A stretch of 64,000 nucleotides of DNA from Brachypterus glaber. Its lineage: Eukaryota; Arthropoda; Insecta; Coleoptera; Kateretidae. Location: positions 5,580,001-5,644,000 of the forward strand of contig OY294049.1 of NCBI GenBank assembly GCA_958510825.1. Direction: 5' to 3'. A program made the translations under genes and the position numbers. Of this stretch, positions 1-11,330 are shown one piece after another; the stretch's first letter is position 1, and each line of letters starts with the position of its first letter. The notes beneath the pieces are model-generated. The model worked only from the letters and a program-made list of their open reading frames with translations, did no database searches and had not been told where the DNA came from.

Positions 1-470
1 TTTTCACATTTTTCTCAGAAACCTGAGGTAATCGAAATATTCTGAGGTAAGATTCTGTCTCAGGGGCCCAAAATTAGTTAAAAAACATATGACTCCAATG
101 AGGGCAAGAAACCTTGTTGTCTAGTGTATATTTTTACAGATAGGAACGTAAAAAAGCAATAAAATTACAAAAGTTTTCTAAATATGAGGTTTTTAATCTT
201 TAACTTGTTATACAGACCCTTTTTTGTTCAATGAAAAATATTTCTTGTGTTTTAAAGAAAAGATTTTGACCAAACCCAAAATATTTAATCAGACGTATAA
301 AAAGTGGAAAAACGTTTTAAATTTAAAAATATTTGTAGGAGATAGGTATAAAGCGTAAATGTGATTTGGGTTAAAAAAACTTGACGAGGGCAAATTTAAT
401 TTTGCAGATAAACTTTTGAACAAGCCTTGAAAAATAAAGAATGCTTCGTCTTTCATTGAACACGTTTCGG
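1..470. other. AT-rich intergenic sequence, nothing recognised
   Basis: No open frame with family features, no splice-bounded exon and no clear repeat family shared with the rest of the window. Short A/T runs only. Confidence 0.5.
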
Positions 471-490
471 ATACCGGTCGTTAGGGAGCG

Positions 491-600
491 TTCAAGTATT
501 ACGTAACGCGCAAGGGGAGGGGTGTGGGAGTCTCGAAAATGTTACGCCGCGTTACATGGGGGGGTCAAAAATGGCCAAATTTTTCGTTCCGTAATACTTA
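491..600. repeat. Short inverted-repeat element around AAGTATTACG
   Basis: AAGTATTACGTAACG on the left is matched by an inverted copy (CGTTCCGTAATACTTA) on the right, with a G-rich centre containing two GTTACG/CGTTAC half sites. Related wording occurs again near 28480 (TTACGTAATGCTTGAACG) and near 42750-42815. It looks like a small dispersed inverted repeat rather than a gene. Confidence 0.45.
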
Positions 601-614
601 CTTACCTGTGCTAG

Positions 615-1862
615 TCATAAAATCCGACTGACTAGAGGTTGGCCATATCTGATAATATCAGGTGCATCCAAATCCAAAAACTTCATTCAAATGGTGAGAA
701 AATCTGTATTTGGGTGGGGGCTTTTGGTACGAGAAAACTGAAATTGACATTTTTTTGCGATAAAACCAACTTTTGATACACTTTTCGTATAAAAATTTGT
801 AAAAAACGTGAAAAAATCGCCTAAAATGTGGATTTTTTCATTCGACTGGCATTCATTTTTGCACACTTCATTTTTTTAATTGAAAATAACTTCCTAAAAG
901 TTTCACGGCAATCAGAAAAAAATTTATGACAGCTCCCATACAAAAATATTCACATAATAATTTTCGCAAATATATATAATAATCAGTAGTCGGCGTAAAC
1001 TCAGTTATGACTCATCAACGTTGAAAATAAACACAGGAACATAGGCTTAGAGAATAATTTTGCCGAATTATTAGGCAAATTTTTATAAAGGTCACTAAAT
1101 CGAAACATTTGACGACTAATTTGTTACACACAACGATATTGACTATACTATACATATTAACTATACATATTCTATGTATAGAAGAAAAAACCGTCATTCG
1201 ATTTTTATCTTTTAAGCATACGAAACTTTTAATTTTTATCCCACCTTACTCGTTTAAATAGAATTATTAAAAAAATCGAGATAAAAAGAAATAAAAATGT
1301 AAATATTTAAAACCTCGCGTCAACGCTAGAGTCGACGCGGCGCCTATGCGAGTACTGTAAATTCGCCGAGTATTGATAATAATAATATAATGTATTTATA
1401 GTGCAAAGCGATTAAAAATTAACGATTCCTTTTTGAATTATTTATTGCGTAGGTAGTTTGCTATAGCATTGGTACAGTGGAAAAAAATTAAACGCATTGT
1501 TAGCCGATGTATGTTGGAATCTAGAAACCGAATCAGATTATGTTATGTTGTGATGTTCAAACGAATAAACAAATTCCCATTACTTGATTAAAAAGGCAAA
1601 ATTTAAATATATAAAGTGATATTTACTTTTGTTATGGTTTTTGACTTTACATTTTTTGCGATTTTTTCCGATTTTTGCAAATTCGGTTTCCTTTTACAAA
1701 AAACCACCCAATACAGATTTTCGTACCATTTGAACGAAATTTTCAATGTGTTTTAGGGGGTCTAACAAGCAAAGTGCCAAATCGATATGTCAGGTGCGCT
1801 GAGTCCATGGCACCTGATATTATCAGAAATATCCAGTCTCCAGTCAGTCGGATAAAAAAGTT
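615..1862. repeat. Fold-back element, about 1.25 kb
   Basis: The left arm (ATCCGACTGACTAGAGG, then GATAATATCAGGTGC) returns as its reverse complement at the right end (GCACCTGATATTATC, then CAGTCAGTCGGAT). The arms continue with matching blocks around CAAATGG and AATCTGTATTTGGGTGG. The centre is AT-rich and codes for nothing recognisable; the ORF at 1675-1881 lies in the right arm. Probably a non-autonomous DNA transposon. Confidence 0.7.
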
Positions 1863-1865
1863 TCA

Positions 1866-3290
1866 AATTCGATCACAGTGAAATACCTCGCAATGATAAA
1901 TACCTCGCTCAATATTAGACCTCATCTGTAATTACTTCTTGAAAATTTACCTTGTTATAAGAATATCTTGCAGAAATTTTACCTCGCAACAAGAATACCT
2001 CGCAGATATGAAAAATAAATTACAATATTTGCGTCGGATTTCTTATAACTTTTAATTATTGATAATTATTGTTTATATGTTTATGTTTAATTTTATACAT
2101 GTATATGTTTATTTTTATTTTCATACTTTTTTTGTATCTCTTATAATTTTTTTATTTTTTAATAGAATTCTTTTTCTTACCCACTAAGGGGCCTTATTTT
2201 TAACAAAAGGTTTACTAAATTTTTTAAATTATCCTTCAAAAAAGAATAGTTGAGATACAGATAGACAGACTGTCGAAGGTTCAGACGGAGCTTATTAAAA
2301 GTTGTTCAGAACCAATTCTGCAGAACTGGAAGCTTTCAAAACAAAAAATTCAACTTTTTTTTCTTGTTTCATAAAAAAAAATAATAAAAAAGTAGTTTCT
2401 ACCCCATTTTAGGCCCTTACCCCAATCCCGTCCTTTACAAAAAAAAATCCCAGCCTAGAAGTTTGAATAAACAACTTGGTCCAAATTTGAAGCGTTCTCG
2501 AGTTATCTTGGTCACAAATTTCCCGGACAGACAGACAGAAAGACAGACAAATTTTTTTTTTAAAGAAATCTTTTTTTTTGGATATAAAACGTAAAAAACC
2601 AATAAAAATTCTTCAAAAGTTTTTTACTAATGCAAGACCTTCCTCGGGGAATGTAAAATATATATTGGGTAATTTTTGATGAATTTGTATTGTAATACCT
2701 ACTCTTCTAGTTCTAGTCTTGTGGGGAGTATAATAACAAAAGGAGTTTGCGTTGAGGTTAGATGAGATAAAATTTGCCTTAGGTGTTTAATAATATTACT
2801 TAATGATCCCTTGTTCTCTGCACAAATTATTTAAGGTGCGTATATATTTAGTTTATTTTTGAATACAAGTATACAAGTATGCCAATTAAAATTAATATTT
2901 AAAATTTAATTCAAGTTTTAAATCAGTCATTTATTTGAAATTGATGCATAAAACATCTATAAGTTCATTATAATTATACATTACAAAGATAAAACAAAAC
3001 TTAAAGTCTTCTCCACAATTTTTTAATTTATATTTTGGCTACATATGTTTCATCCCTAACTATTGTAGAACATCTTCAGGCCATATACTAAAAATAGTGA
3101 ATAGAAAGACAATCTGAGTAAAAATATGGGTTAAAATTTAAATAATAACATTTTGAGGTTATGTTTACCTACCTAAAAAAACTGCCAACAAGTCACTCCA
3201 TCAGGCGGCGGTTTTTTGACAGCCGCCACGGAGACAGCAAGCTGCCGCTGTATGGAGTAACCCGAATCTTTAGATCCAATGGAAAGGAAT
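1866..3290. other. Intergenic, with a GACAGACAGAC stretch
   Basis: Mostly featureless AT-rich DNA. A CCCGGACAGACAGACAGAAAG tract near 2520-2550, preceded by CTCGAGTTATC, resembles the degenerate GACGGACAGAC repeats near 9190, 9535, 16765 and 54140. No gene seen. Confidence 0.5.
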
Positions 3291-3291
3291 T

Positions 3292-3759
3292 CTAATGTAT
3301 CATACATATGTATGTCATATTGACATATTATGTCATTGTCTACTGCACCCAGTAAAAGCATGGTACGTGGCTTCTTTCAAAATTTCATGGCCTTCTAGTT
3401 TGCATCACTATTGCCTTGCAGTGTACTATGCTATACTGTAGTATATTTATAATTTCATTAATGAACACCTCCTAACTGACATTTTTGACCAATACCTCCT
3501 AACTAAAGTAGTTTGCAATATAAGCTAATGTATCATACATATGTGTGTCATATTGACATATTATGTCATTGTCTACTGCACCCAGTAAAAGCATGGTACG
3601 TGTCTTCTTTCAAAATTTCATGGCCTTCTAGTTTGCATCACTATTGCCTTGCAGTGTACTATGCTATACTGTAGTATATTTATAATTTCATTAATGAACA
3701 CCTCCTAGCTGACATTTTTGACCAATACTTCCTAACTACATGTAGTTTGCAATATAAGC
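3292..3759 (+). repeat. Two tandem copies of a 243-bp unit
   Basis: The stretch beginning CTAATGTATCATACATATG at 3292 starts again at 3535 and is followed for about 225 bp with few differences (for example GTACGTGGCTTC against GTACGTGTCTTC). Each unit contains GCACCCAGTAAAAGCATGG and CTTGCAGTGTACTATGC. An inverted partial copy lies at 4178-4250. No coding content. Confidence 0.85.
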
Positions 3760-4177
3760 AAATAAGTAACCTTACACCACTTTATTTATATTGATATAAA
3801 TATTAAAAATAGAGTACACAGTAACTCTAAGAAATGTTTTCTCTGCTCTTGAAAAATTTGTCATTTGTCATTTCGTCAAGTTCATGGTCGATATATACTT
3901 TATATGTATCTATAAAAGATATCTATATTATTTTAAAACAGATTCTTATCTCCGGTGAGCAACCTCGTTTATTTTTATCACTCAAAATATTTTTATAGAA
4001 TAATATAAATTATTCCATTGATAGTAATAAATATTATTATCAATTCATAATTTATACTTGTTTTTATTAAAATTTGCATTATTATAACATAAAATATTAC
4101 ATTTTTAAAAGCAAAATATTTATAGTATGTTTTCTACAAAATTTAAGTTTGAAATTTATAAAGCTAAAAAGCCTCAT

Positions 4178-4250
4178 ACACTGCAAGGCAACAGTGACGC
4201 AAACTAGAAGGCCATGAAAATTTGAAAGAAGCCACTTACCATGCTTTTAC
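4178..4250 (-). repeat. Inverted partial copy of the 243-bp unit
   Basis: This is the reverse complement of part of the tandem unit at 3292-3759 (CTGCAAGGCAACAGTGACGC through to CCATGCTTTTAC). The match stops exactly where the MITE at 4251 begins, so the copy was interrupted or captured by that insertion. Confidence 0.75.
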
Positions 4251-4470
4251 TATGTTCTGTTTCATCAAGCAAGATAGTAAATTAAAAATCGCACAGTAAA
4301 TATTTTTAGAACAGGTTTGAATAGTATATGTTTGTGTATAGAATATAGTTATGTTTTATAAAATAAACAACGCAGTATATTCGCAAAAAAGTCCAATATT
4401 CGAATCTGTTTGGAAAATATTAACTGTGCGATGTTTAATTTACTATCTTTCTTGAAAAAATAGACCATAG
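4251..4470 (+). mobile_element. Palindromic MITE, copy 1
   Basis: About 220 bp with terminal inverted repeats (left CTATGTTCTGTTTCATCAAG, right ending AGACCATAG). It aligns over its length with the element at 54295-54511, in reverse orientation, including the inner stretch around TATAGTTATGTTTTATAAAA. No coding capacity. Transposase superfamily not assignable from this alone. Confidence 0.8.
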
Positions 4471-4555
4471 TCAGTATTTTTATTCAAATTGTCAATTTTG
4501 ATAAACTGTCTAAATGTTTTTTTATATAATTTTTTAGTTTACCGCAAATAAATAA

Positions 4556-4557
<2 letters not shown>

Positions 4558-4586
<29 letters not shown>

Positions 4587-4716
4587 AAGAAGAAGAAGAA
4601 GAAGAAGAAGAAGAAGAAGAAGAAGAAGAAGAAGAAGAAGAAGAAGAAGAAGAAGAAGAAGAAGAAGAAGAAGAGAAGGAAGAAGAAAAGGAGGAAGAAG
4701 AAAAAGAAGAAGAAGA
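4558..4716. repeat. (GAA)n microsatellite, about 160 bp
   Basis: Uninterrupted AAG units for roughly 115 bp, then a degenerate part with AAAG and GGAAG interruptions. The 87-aa Phe-rich frame on the minus strand is only the translation of this repeat. Confidence 0.97.
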
Positions 4717-4719
4717 ATT

Positions 4720-5369
4720 TTTTAGTGAAAAACGTTATTTTTCCCATTTTAATATTGTTAATTTTTATAGTACTTGAGTTTATTTTACTAGAAGGTGTTC
4801 AAAAGGGTTTTAGGCTTTTTTTAGTGTTATATTTGCGCACAACTGCGTGGTGTGTTTTATATAGAAATTTTACGACAAAATATTCTGTAAAATGTGAAAT
4901 CTTATCAAAAGGTAAAAAACTAAGAAATAGAATGGATAATAAGTTCTTAAGTTTATATCAAAATTGTTTCAAACATATTGTCATCCAATAGCCCAAGTTA
5001 AGTTAGTATTTTGGCAAAACAAAAAAAATCCATTTGATAAAATCTTTACAAATATATTTCTTATTCCTGTAAAATATCACTGGAAATAAAATTTGAAAAT
5101 CAGCCGGAAACTTCTACGAGAGTGCAGGCCTGTAAGTAAATGTATGTACATGTAATGTGCATACAAAGTTTTAAAATTACATGCAAAATTGTAAAATTAC
5201 ATGTAGAATCTAGTAAATTTACCATGTATTTGCATTGAATCACATTTACGTGCAGAATAATGTGTAATTACATATTTATTTTTTACAGTGTAGTATACAT
5301 GCAAAATCTCGTCGCTCTAGCTTAAAGTGTACCAGAGTTATTAATTAAAAGCCTTATTTTATTACAATT
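4720..5369. other. Intergenic, small repeats of AAAATTACATG
   Basis: No gene. Between 5130 and 5290 the words TACATGTAATGTGCATAC, AAAATTACATGC and TTACATGTAGAA recur in both directions, suggesting a decayed small palindromic repeat. Confidence 0.4.
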
Positions 5370-5494
5370 TTAAAGGGATGTAGCTCCCTTAGGGCTCGTT
5401 TCCGGACCAACCTTTATAGGAAGTTTTTTTTATATTTTTGGATGTAGAATCACCTCTTAAATTTGGGCAAAACAGTTACTGATCACCCTGTGTA
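5370..5494 (-). repeat. Family A fold-back, terminal fragment
   Basis: The words TAGCTCCCTTAGGGCTCGTT, TTCCGGACCAACCTTTATAG and the end GATCACCCTGTGTA match the right arms of the family A elements ending at 16172 and 26155. Only this end is present. Confidence 0.6.
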
Positions 5495-6300
5495 TCACCT
5501 TATATTGCTCTCCCATTTTGAGTTTTCAAAATTTCGGAAAGCCTTGTATTCGTGCAAAAATTTTCAAACATTTTTTTTGCGTATTTTTGCGTTTTATGAC
5601 GTTTTATGTCGATATAAATCAATTATGAGCAAAAAAAAAGTCAGATAACTTAAGAACGCTTTAAGCTAGAGAATTTGGCATACAGGTATGTTACCAAAAG
5701 TTCTCGCTCGGGATTGTTTTTGGTGAACATTGGGGTTCATCAAGGGGGGAAAAATACATTTTTTTAGAAAAATTTTGAAAATTGCCATATAGGGGTTTTT
5801 CAGGTTGCTGAAATTGAATATGATAATAAAATTTTTCTAATTCCACCCCCGAAAGGGTGAGGAGGTGAATATTTTTAAATATTTTCAATATTTTCTTCAA
5901 AATATAAGTGTTTTTGGGGTCGACGAATATGAATCTGATAATAATATTTTTTATTTTCACCCCCTGAGGGTTGGGGGGTAGTTTTTGTAAAAATTGGTAT
6001 ATTGGGGTTTTTAAGGTTGCTGAAAGAGAATCTGACAATACAAAAATTCTAACTGCACCCCCTGCCCTGAGGGGCGGAGGGTAATTTTTGGTGAAAATTG
6101 GTGTATTGGGGTTTTTGAGGTTGCTGAAATCTGATAATAAAACAATTCTAACTCCACCACGTAAGGGGCAGGGGGTAGTTTTGGTGAAAATTGGTATATT
6201 TTGATGGTTGCTAAAAGTGAATTTGATAATAAAAAATCCATTTCACGCTCGGAGGTGAAAAATGGAAAAGCTCTTTTTACTGGGCAGTGTATTATGTATG
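5495..6300 (+). repeat. Family E dispersed repeat with internal tandem units
   Basis: The first half (AGCCTTGTATTCGTGC, TATGACGTTTTATGTCG, GGCATACAGGTATGTTACC) is paralogous to 56225-56520. The second half consists of about five imperfect tandem units of roughly 90-100 bp, each with a self-complementary CCCCCTGAGGGG-type core followed by AAAATTGGTATATTGGGG and GAGGTTGCTGAAA. The minus-strand ORFs at 5691-6379 are shadows of these units. The copy ends about 220 bp before the Gld-1 start codon. Confidence 0.8.
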
Positions 6301-6301
6301 T

Positions 6302-6335
6302 TATAAAATATAATATATTGTACCAGCCAGTTATT
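6302..6335 (+). promoter_or_regulatory. Possible Gld-1 core promoter (TATA plus initiator-like)
   Basis: TATAAAA at 6302-6308 is followed by CCAGTT at 6327-6332, about 27 bases from the box to the initiator-like A at 6329. A start there gives a 5' UTR of about 190 bases without a further exon. The region is AT-rich, so chance matches are likely and an upstream non-coding exon cannot be excluded. Confidence 0.25.
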
Positions 6336-6520
6336 TTTTCTGACACAATCATAACAGGGTTACATATAGTGCATACCAAATTTATACATATTTACTGATA
6401 GGGCTAAGTATATAGCCGTATGCATAAATTCATTTTAATATACAATGCATAAATATTTATGCTGCCAAAGGCATTTTTATTTTGGATTTTGCAAAAGAAA
6501 ATAATAAAATAGTAGTTAAT

Positions 6521-9500
6521 ATGTCCTGTGGCTGTGCTTCGGTACCATTAGGTCCTTCGCTGGCCACGAGCTGTTATGGTGGTACTTTTGTAGTTTTTAT
6601 GGCAATACTAGATAGTTTGATTAGAAAAGAATGCGATATATCAGAGCCTTGCAAAAGAATAATACCTAAAACAGAACCGGAGCCAGAGTACGACTTTATA
6701 GTAATTGGAGGAGGAAGTGGAGGTGCAACAGCTGCAGGAAGATTGGCACAGGCAAACCCTAGTTGGAAGATATTACTCATTGAAGCTGGTCCGGATGAAC
6801 CTGCGGGTGCACAAGTACCTTCGATGATAAAACAATACCTTTCAAATCCCATCATCGACTGGGACTACAAAACTGAACCTGAAAAATATGCTTGTCAAGG
6901 TTACACGAAAAAACAATGTACATGGCCCAGAGGAAAAGTTTTGGGAGGTACCAGTGTTATCCATGGTATGATGTATATGAAAGGTATGCCCAGAGATTAC
7001 GATCTATGGGAAAGTATGGGAAACACAGGCTGGGGATATAAAGATGTTTTTCCTATCTTAAATAACATCGAAGGTAATGAGGAAATAGGAACTCTAGTAG
7101 ATGCTAAATATCATGGATCCGAGGGACCTTTAACTACTAAAAGGTTTAATTATCAGCCACCTATGGTGTACGATATTTTGAATGCAGCAAAAGAAATCGG
7201 TTATCCGGTTAGTAATGATTTAAATGGTGCTCAGAAAACTGGGTTTGGAATTGCTCAAAACAATGTAAGGTAAGTTAAATAAAAATTTCAATTTAAATTA
7301 AATAATAAAAGAGATGATTTGCTAGAACGTTTTAAGGATCGAATTATCAAAATATTTGAGTTTTACCTGACCGCCAAAAATGTAATGTACTACCGGTTTC
7401 ATAAAAAAAGAAACTGCTGCTAACAAAATAATACTTTTCCCTATAGGTCTAAGTTTATTAAAACAACAACAAAAAAAAAATAAATAAAAAAATAATAAAT
7501 TAGGATTATTCCAAATGAAATTGTTTATAATTTAAATACAAATTGATCAACGTATTTATAGACAATAACTATATTGTTTAAATTTTAGTATTTACATAAA
7601 TTAAAATTGCTTATAAAATATTGGCCCAAAAAAAGAGCTAATTGAAAACTTTTTTTGAGGCACACCTGTAGCTTGTTGGGTGTATATTGACTGACATAAA
7701 TTTTATTCCGATAGCTTTAATAATAACGCCAAAAAACGATTAATCAGTTTTAGCTAGGACACCCTATATAATAATATAATTTATAATTAATTTACATAGA
7801 ATAAAAAATAAAATCTATATATATACATATTATTTTAGAAATGGGACCCGTCTTAGTAGTTCCAAAGCATATGTCTGGCCTCAGAGAACCAATCCAAATT
7901 TTCATGTTATGATAAACTCTACAGTAACCAAAATTCTAACCACTCCAAATGGCAACCAAACGAAAGCCACTGGAGTAACATTCGTTTACAAAAAGAAAAT
8001 ATTTAATGTTACTTGTACGAAAGAAGTAATTCTGGCAGCCGGTGCTTTAAATTCGCCTCAGATTTTACTTTTATCGGGTATTGGCCCAAAAAACGAGTTA
8101 AATAAATTAAATATCACGTCTGTGAATGATCTGCCAGGAGTGGGTAAAAACTTGCAAAACCATGTAGCATTTTTCATCAGATTCAAAATGAATAAAGTAA
8201 GAAACACCAACGATCTTGATTGGCCATCAGTAAAGAAATATCTTCGTAACCGTACTGGACCTTTGTCCTGCACTGGAACGTTTCAAATTACAGGAAAAAT
8301 TAGCTCAAAATATGCTGACCCAGATGGACAATATCCTGATTTACAGTTTTTCTTTAATTCTTATCTTGCACAGTGCACTAAAACTGGGTTAGTTGGAGCT
8401 CCAGCTGATCCAAAACATCCCAAAGCTGCAAGAATTTTAGAAATTTCTCCAGTGTGTTTACATCCAAAAAGTAAAGGAGAAGTTAAGTTAGCGAGCACAG
8501 ATCCCCTGAGCCCTCCAAGTATGACAGCTAATTATTTGCAAGAGCCGGAAGATGCGGCTATCATAGTTGATGGAATAAGAATCATTGAAAGGCTTATGAA
8601 TACTTCGGTTCTAATGAAGAAATATGGTATGGAATTGGTTAAAGAAGAGTATGGAGATTGTGCTAATACCTACAAGTAAGTTGTTCTTCAATCATACTCA
8701 TCACAGCGTGCATAAGCTAGAAGGGTATAATATGAACATGAACGTATTCGTCATTCCGTCTGATGTCACGTTTATTTGTAAAAACGATAACTCAAGAAAG
8801 AATTATCCGATCTACTTGAAATTTTCAGGTAAAAAAATAAGTTCTATTGGAGGAAGATCTCTATTATTTTTAAAAATAATCCCCTCGTAAACAAAAAAGT
8901 TATTGGGTGTTAAACTTTTAAAAAAGTAACCTGAAGAAAAAGTCCGATTGACGGATTTTTTTATAGAACATTATTTTTATTATAAGGATTAATTCTACCA
9001 ATTTTAAAAATAACCCATTAAAAAAAAGTTATAGGTGCGCAACATAGCATAGTTGATCAAACCATTGAATTAACATAATATGTTAACATGTTTTTGTCTA
9101 GTTCAAATCCCATCACCGGCCACCGGCTACCACTTTGTTTTTATTTTTTTTTGCGTTTTAAATAATTTTAACTTGCGAACGGAAAAACGGTCAGACGGAC
9201 GGACGAATGGATCAGGCCCGTAACTGGAGAGGTAAATTTTGAGCACCCCCTGGCGAAATAAGCTCTAAGCATCCCCACAGGGGGTGCTCAAGTCAAAACA
9301 GAAGCTACCCTACATTAAAAAATAATAATACTGTGTAATGTAAATTGATTTAATTTATTATTCAAGTAATAAACTAAATCGTTTTTAAATAATTATTTAA
9401 AATTCTCACACAACAGAAAATTAATTAATTTATTTTTAATTTAATTTTTCAGAGGTGAGACCCTTTTTTTTAGTAAGCTAAATTTCACGGTCAGGGGTAA

Positions 9501-10538
9501 AGTTTAAATTTTTAGTTGGGAAATATTTCTGGAATGGATGGACGGACGGACGGAAAGTTGTTTAGAATTTTATATAACGCAATTTTGGTACATTTTTTAA
9601 ATTTTGTAAAAAAATTTTCTTTTTTCGGGTCTGAAGTAAACGTTTTGTAAGCTCAGCTGTAGAGCTGCGAGGAGTATAGTATGAAGTTTTTATCTCAAAA
9701 AGTTTTTTTTTATTTTTGTTTATCTGTTATAGTACAAAAAAGTATTAATAATAACACAGCCCCACAAAATAAAAAAAAGTCCGGAGTTTAATGAAGCTAT
9801 GGTATTCCTATGCATTTTTAACGGTGAAACCGAATCTAATATTTAAAACAATCGTGGGTATCTGGCTAATTGACAAAGGCAAAGGCCAAAAATTAAGAGA
9901 AGTAAAAGATCGTGGACTCTTGAAATCTTAAAAAAAAATAATGAAATATATCGGAAAAACACGAAAAAAGTGCGAACTTTGGATTTGTGGGCTTGTAAAA
10001 AATTAACTGGAGCAGATATTTAAAATCAGCAAGTAATGACATGAATCATTTTTATTTAGCAATATTTGCATACAAAAAATTAAATCCTGCGGATTTTTTT
10101 TTTGGGCTAACATAGTGCGCTATATCTCAAGATTTTGAGGGTCTGCGATTTATTTAAATATTAGATTCGGTTTCAGCGTCAAAAAATGTATAGGAATACC
10201 ATAGTCTTTATTAGGATTTTTTTTTGTGAGGCTGTGTAATTTTTATCATTATAATTATTTTCAGTCATGATACAGACGAATTTTGGGACTGTGCAATAAG
10301 ATACTTAACTGGCCCTGAAAATCACCAAGCTACGTCATGTAAAATGGGCCCTAAAAACGACACTATGGCGGTTGTCAATGAAAAACTGGAAGTATATGGA
10401 GTAAGTGGACTAAGAATAATGGATGCTTCTGTAATGCCTTATATTGTATCTGGCAATCCCCACGCTACTATAGTTTTAATAGGCCATAGAGGAGCTGATT
10501 TTATATTCGAAAAATGGTTAGAGAATAAGAAGAATTAA
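6521..10538 (+). CDS. Gld: Gld-1: glucose dehydrogenase-like GMC oxidoreductase
   Basis: Coding exons 6521-7269, 7839-8675 and 10265-10538 join to 619 aa. Both donors are GTAAGT, acceptors are TTTTAG and TTTCAG, and both introns are phase 2. I chose the ATG at 6521 because it gives MSCGCASVPLGPS, matching the conserved Gld start; the frame upstream to 6482 has no ATG. The N-terminus has the hydrophobic segment (residues 20-34) that precedes the FAD domain in this clade. The FAD-binding GGGSGG is at 63-68, GMC signature 1 (WPRGKVLGG) at 135-143, and signature 2 ([15 protein letters not shown]) at 318-332. The C-terminal catalytic His pair is H549 ([14 protein letters not shown]) and H595 (GNPHATI). 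Family knowledge: FAD-dependent oxidation of glucose or a related alcohol with a quinone-type acceptor, usually secreted, with roles in cuticle, sperm storage or immunity. Substrate is inferred from clade only. One oddity is GHRG where Gld-2 has AERG. Tandem paralogue of Gld-2. Confidence 0.93.
7503..7768 (-). mobile_element. Family D fold-back fragment in Gld-1 intron 1
   Basis: Right-arm part of the family whose ends read CAGGGTGTCCCAGCT: here TTTTAGCTAGGACACCCTATA at the right edge, preceded by CCGATAGCTTTAATAATAAC and TATTGACTGACATAAATTTT. The inner part (GGATTATTCCAAATGAAATT) matches 27397-27470. The left arm is missing. It occupies nearly half of the 569-bp intron. Confidence 0.7.
8745..9040 (+). 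repeat. Dispersed repeat shared with 22560-22880
   Basis: Two internal units built on ATTTTAAAAATAA..CCC followed by AAAAAGTTAT(A/T)GGGTG. The same arrangement, with GTTCTAYKAGGA-type flanks, is found at 22560-22880. It lies in Gld-1 intron 2. No coding content. Confidence 0.6.
9239..9291. repeat. Perfect 14-bp inverted repeat
   Basis: TTGAGCACCCCCTG at 9239-9252 and CAGGGGGTGCTCAA at 9278-9291 are exact reverse complements around a 25-base loop. Located in Gld-1 intron 2. Could be the centre of a small transposon or a stem in the pre-mRNA. Confidence 0.6.
9755..10236. mobile_element. Family C fold-back element, 482 bp
   Basis: Begins CACAGCCCCACAAAAT and ends with the inverted TTGTGAGGCTGTG. 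Long arms follow (CTATGGTATTCCTATGCAT on the left, TGTATAGGAATACCATAG on the right). The inner part (GATATTTAAAATC, GCGCTATATCTCAAGATT) is shared with the larger family C element at 27889-29633 and the ends with 47250-47812. It stops 28 bp before Gld-1 exon 3. Confidence 0.82.
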
Positions 10539-10551
10539 TTAATAATACAAT

Positions 10552-10557
10552 ATTAAA
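10552..10557 (+). terminator. Possible Gld-1 polyadenylation signal (ATTAAA)
   Basis: ATTAAA begins 14 bases after the Gld-1 stop codon. It is the common variant of the signal, but the 3' UTR would be very short and no clear GT-rich element follows at once, so a later signal may be used. Confidence 0.3.
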
Positions 10558-10743
10558 AATTTCAACATTAATTTAAAATAATAGCTAATTTCCTTTAAAT
10601 AACTTTAACCCTTTCCGCTCCAGTCAGTTTTTAAAGGTATATGGACCTATACAAAAATAATTTTTTTATGGAAAAATTATTTAAAAAACAAAACTTAGAT
10701 TTTTAAGGATCTGGTAAGTACTGCAATTCGTCTTGTTTCCCTT

Positions 10744-10980
10744 ACTGATAAAACAGTTTATTTTTGTCAACAAAATATTTGATTGGATATGGCCAATTGA
10801 ATTATTTGGTTTTGGCAAATAAATTTTATTTCTGTCAAATAAACTATTTGGCTCCCATTATTATAATTTTGAAATTAAAATATTTGTTTACATGAACAAA
10901 ATATTTATTTGACTCAAATAAATCTTGTTACAACCAAATAATTCAATTGGCCATATCCAAATGAATCCTTTTTATCGGTG
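10744..10980 (+). mobile_element. Palindromic MITE (TAT/AAATA-rich), copy 1
   Basis: Ends ACTGATAAAACAG and TTTTTATCGGTG; inverted inner blocks GATATGGCCAATTGAATTAT and ATAATTCAATTGGCCATATC. The element at 53735-53954 matches it along its whole length in the opposite orientation. No coding capacity. Confidence 0.85.
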
Positions 10981-10984
10981 CAGA

Positions 10985-11330
10985 AAAAAAGTTGTTTCGT
11001 ATTTAACTATTGATCTTGTTTCTCCAACCAGATCTTTTTTCAGTGTGGTTGTGGCAATTATTTTATTTTTTCCAGTGCAACTATAATAGTTAAAATGTCC
11101 ATATTATTGGTGTATCTCTTAATCATCTAAAATGTTTCTTAAAGCACAATGAAGTAATTTAGTCCTAACTTAAAAAAAAAAGACTCTTTTATACGCATAT
11201 AAATTTTAGTTTTATATTTGATTTTGTATGCATATTTTTATGTTAATGGGTATATCTTTTGTAGTATTATGATTAAGTATTTTAGTAGGGTTCTGAAATT
11301 TTCTACATATTGTTTATTGTTATTGTTATT
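10985..11330. other. Intergenic, nothing recognised
   Basis: AT-rich sequence between a MITE and a LINE-like 3' tail. No ORF, splice-bounded exon or repeat shared with the rest of the window. Confidence 0.45.

Noticed and set aside
3292..3759. CRISPR-like array
   Set aside because: Only two 243-bp direct units without spacers, in a eukaryotic genome.
4484..4747. 87-aa Phe-rich minus-strand ORF
   Set aside because: It is the translation of the GAA microsatellite on the opposite strand.
5691..6379. Two overlapping minus-strand ORFs of 115 and 122 aa
   Set aside because: Both lie in the family E tandem units; repeated peptide words reflect repeated DNA.
7909..8890. Separate ORFs at 7909-8679 and 8624-8890
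   Set aside because: The first is Gld-1 exon 2 read from an internal Met; the second is an intron shadow after the GTAAGT donor.
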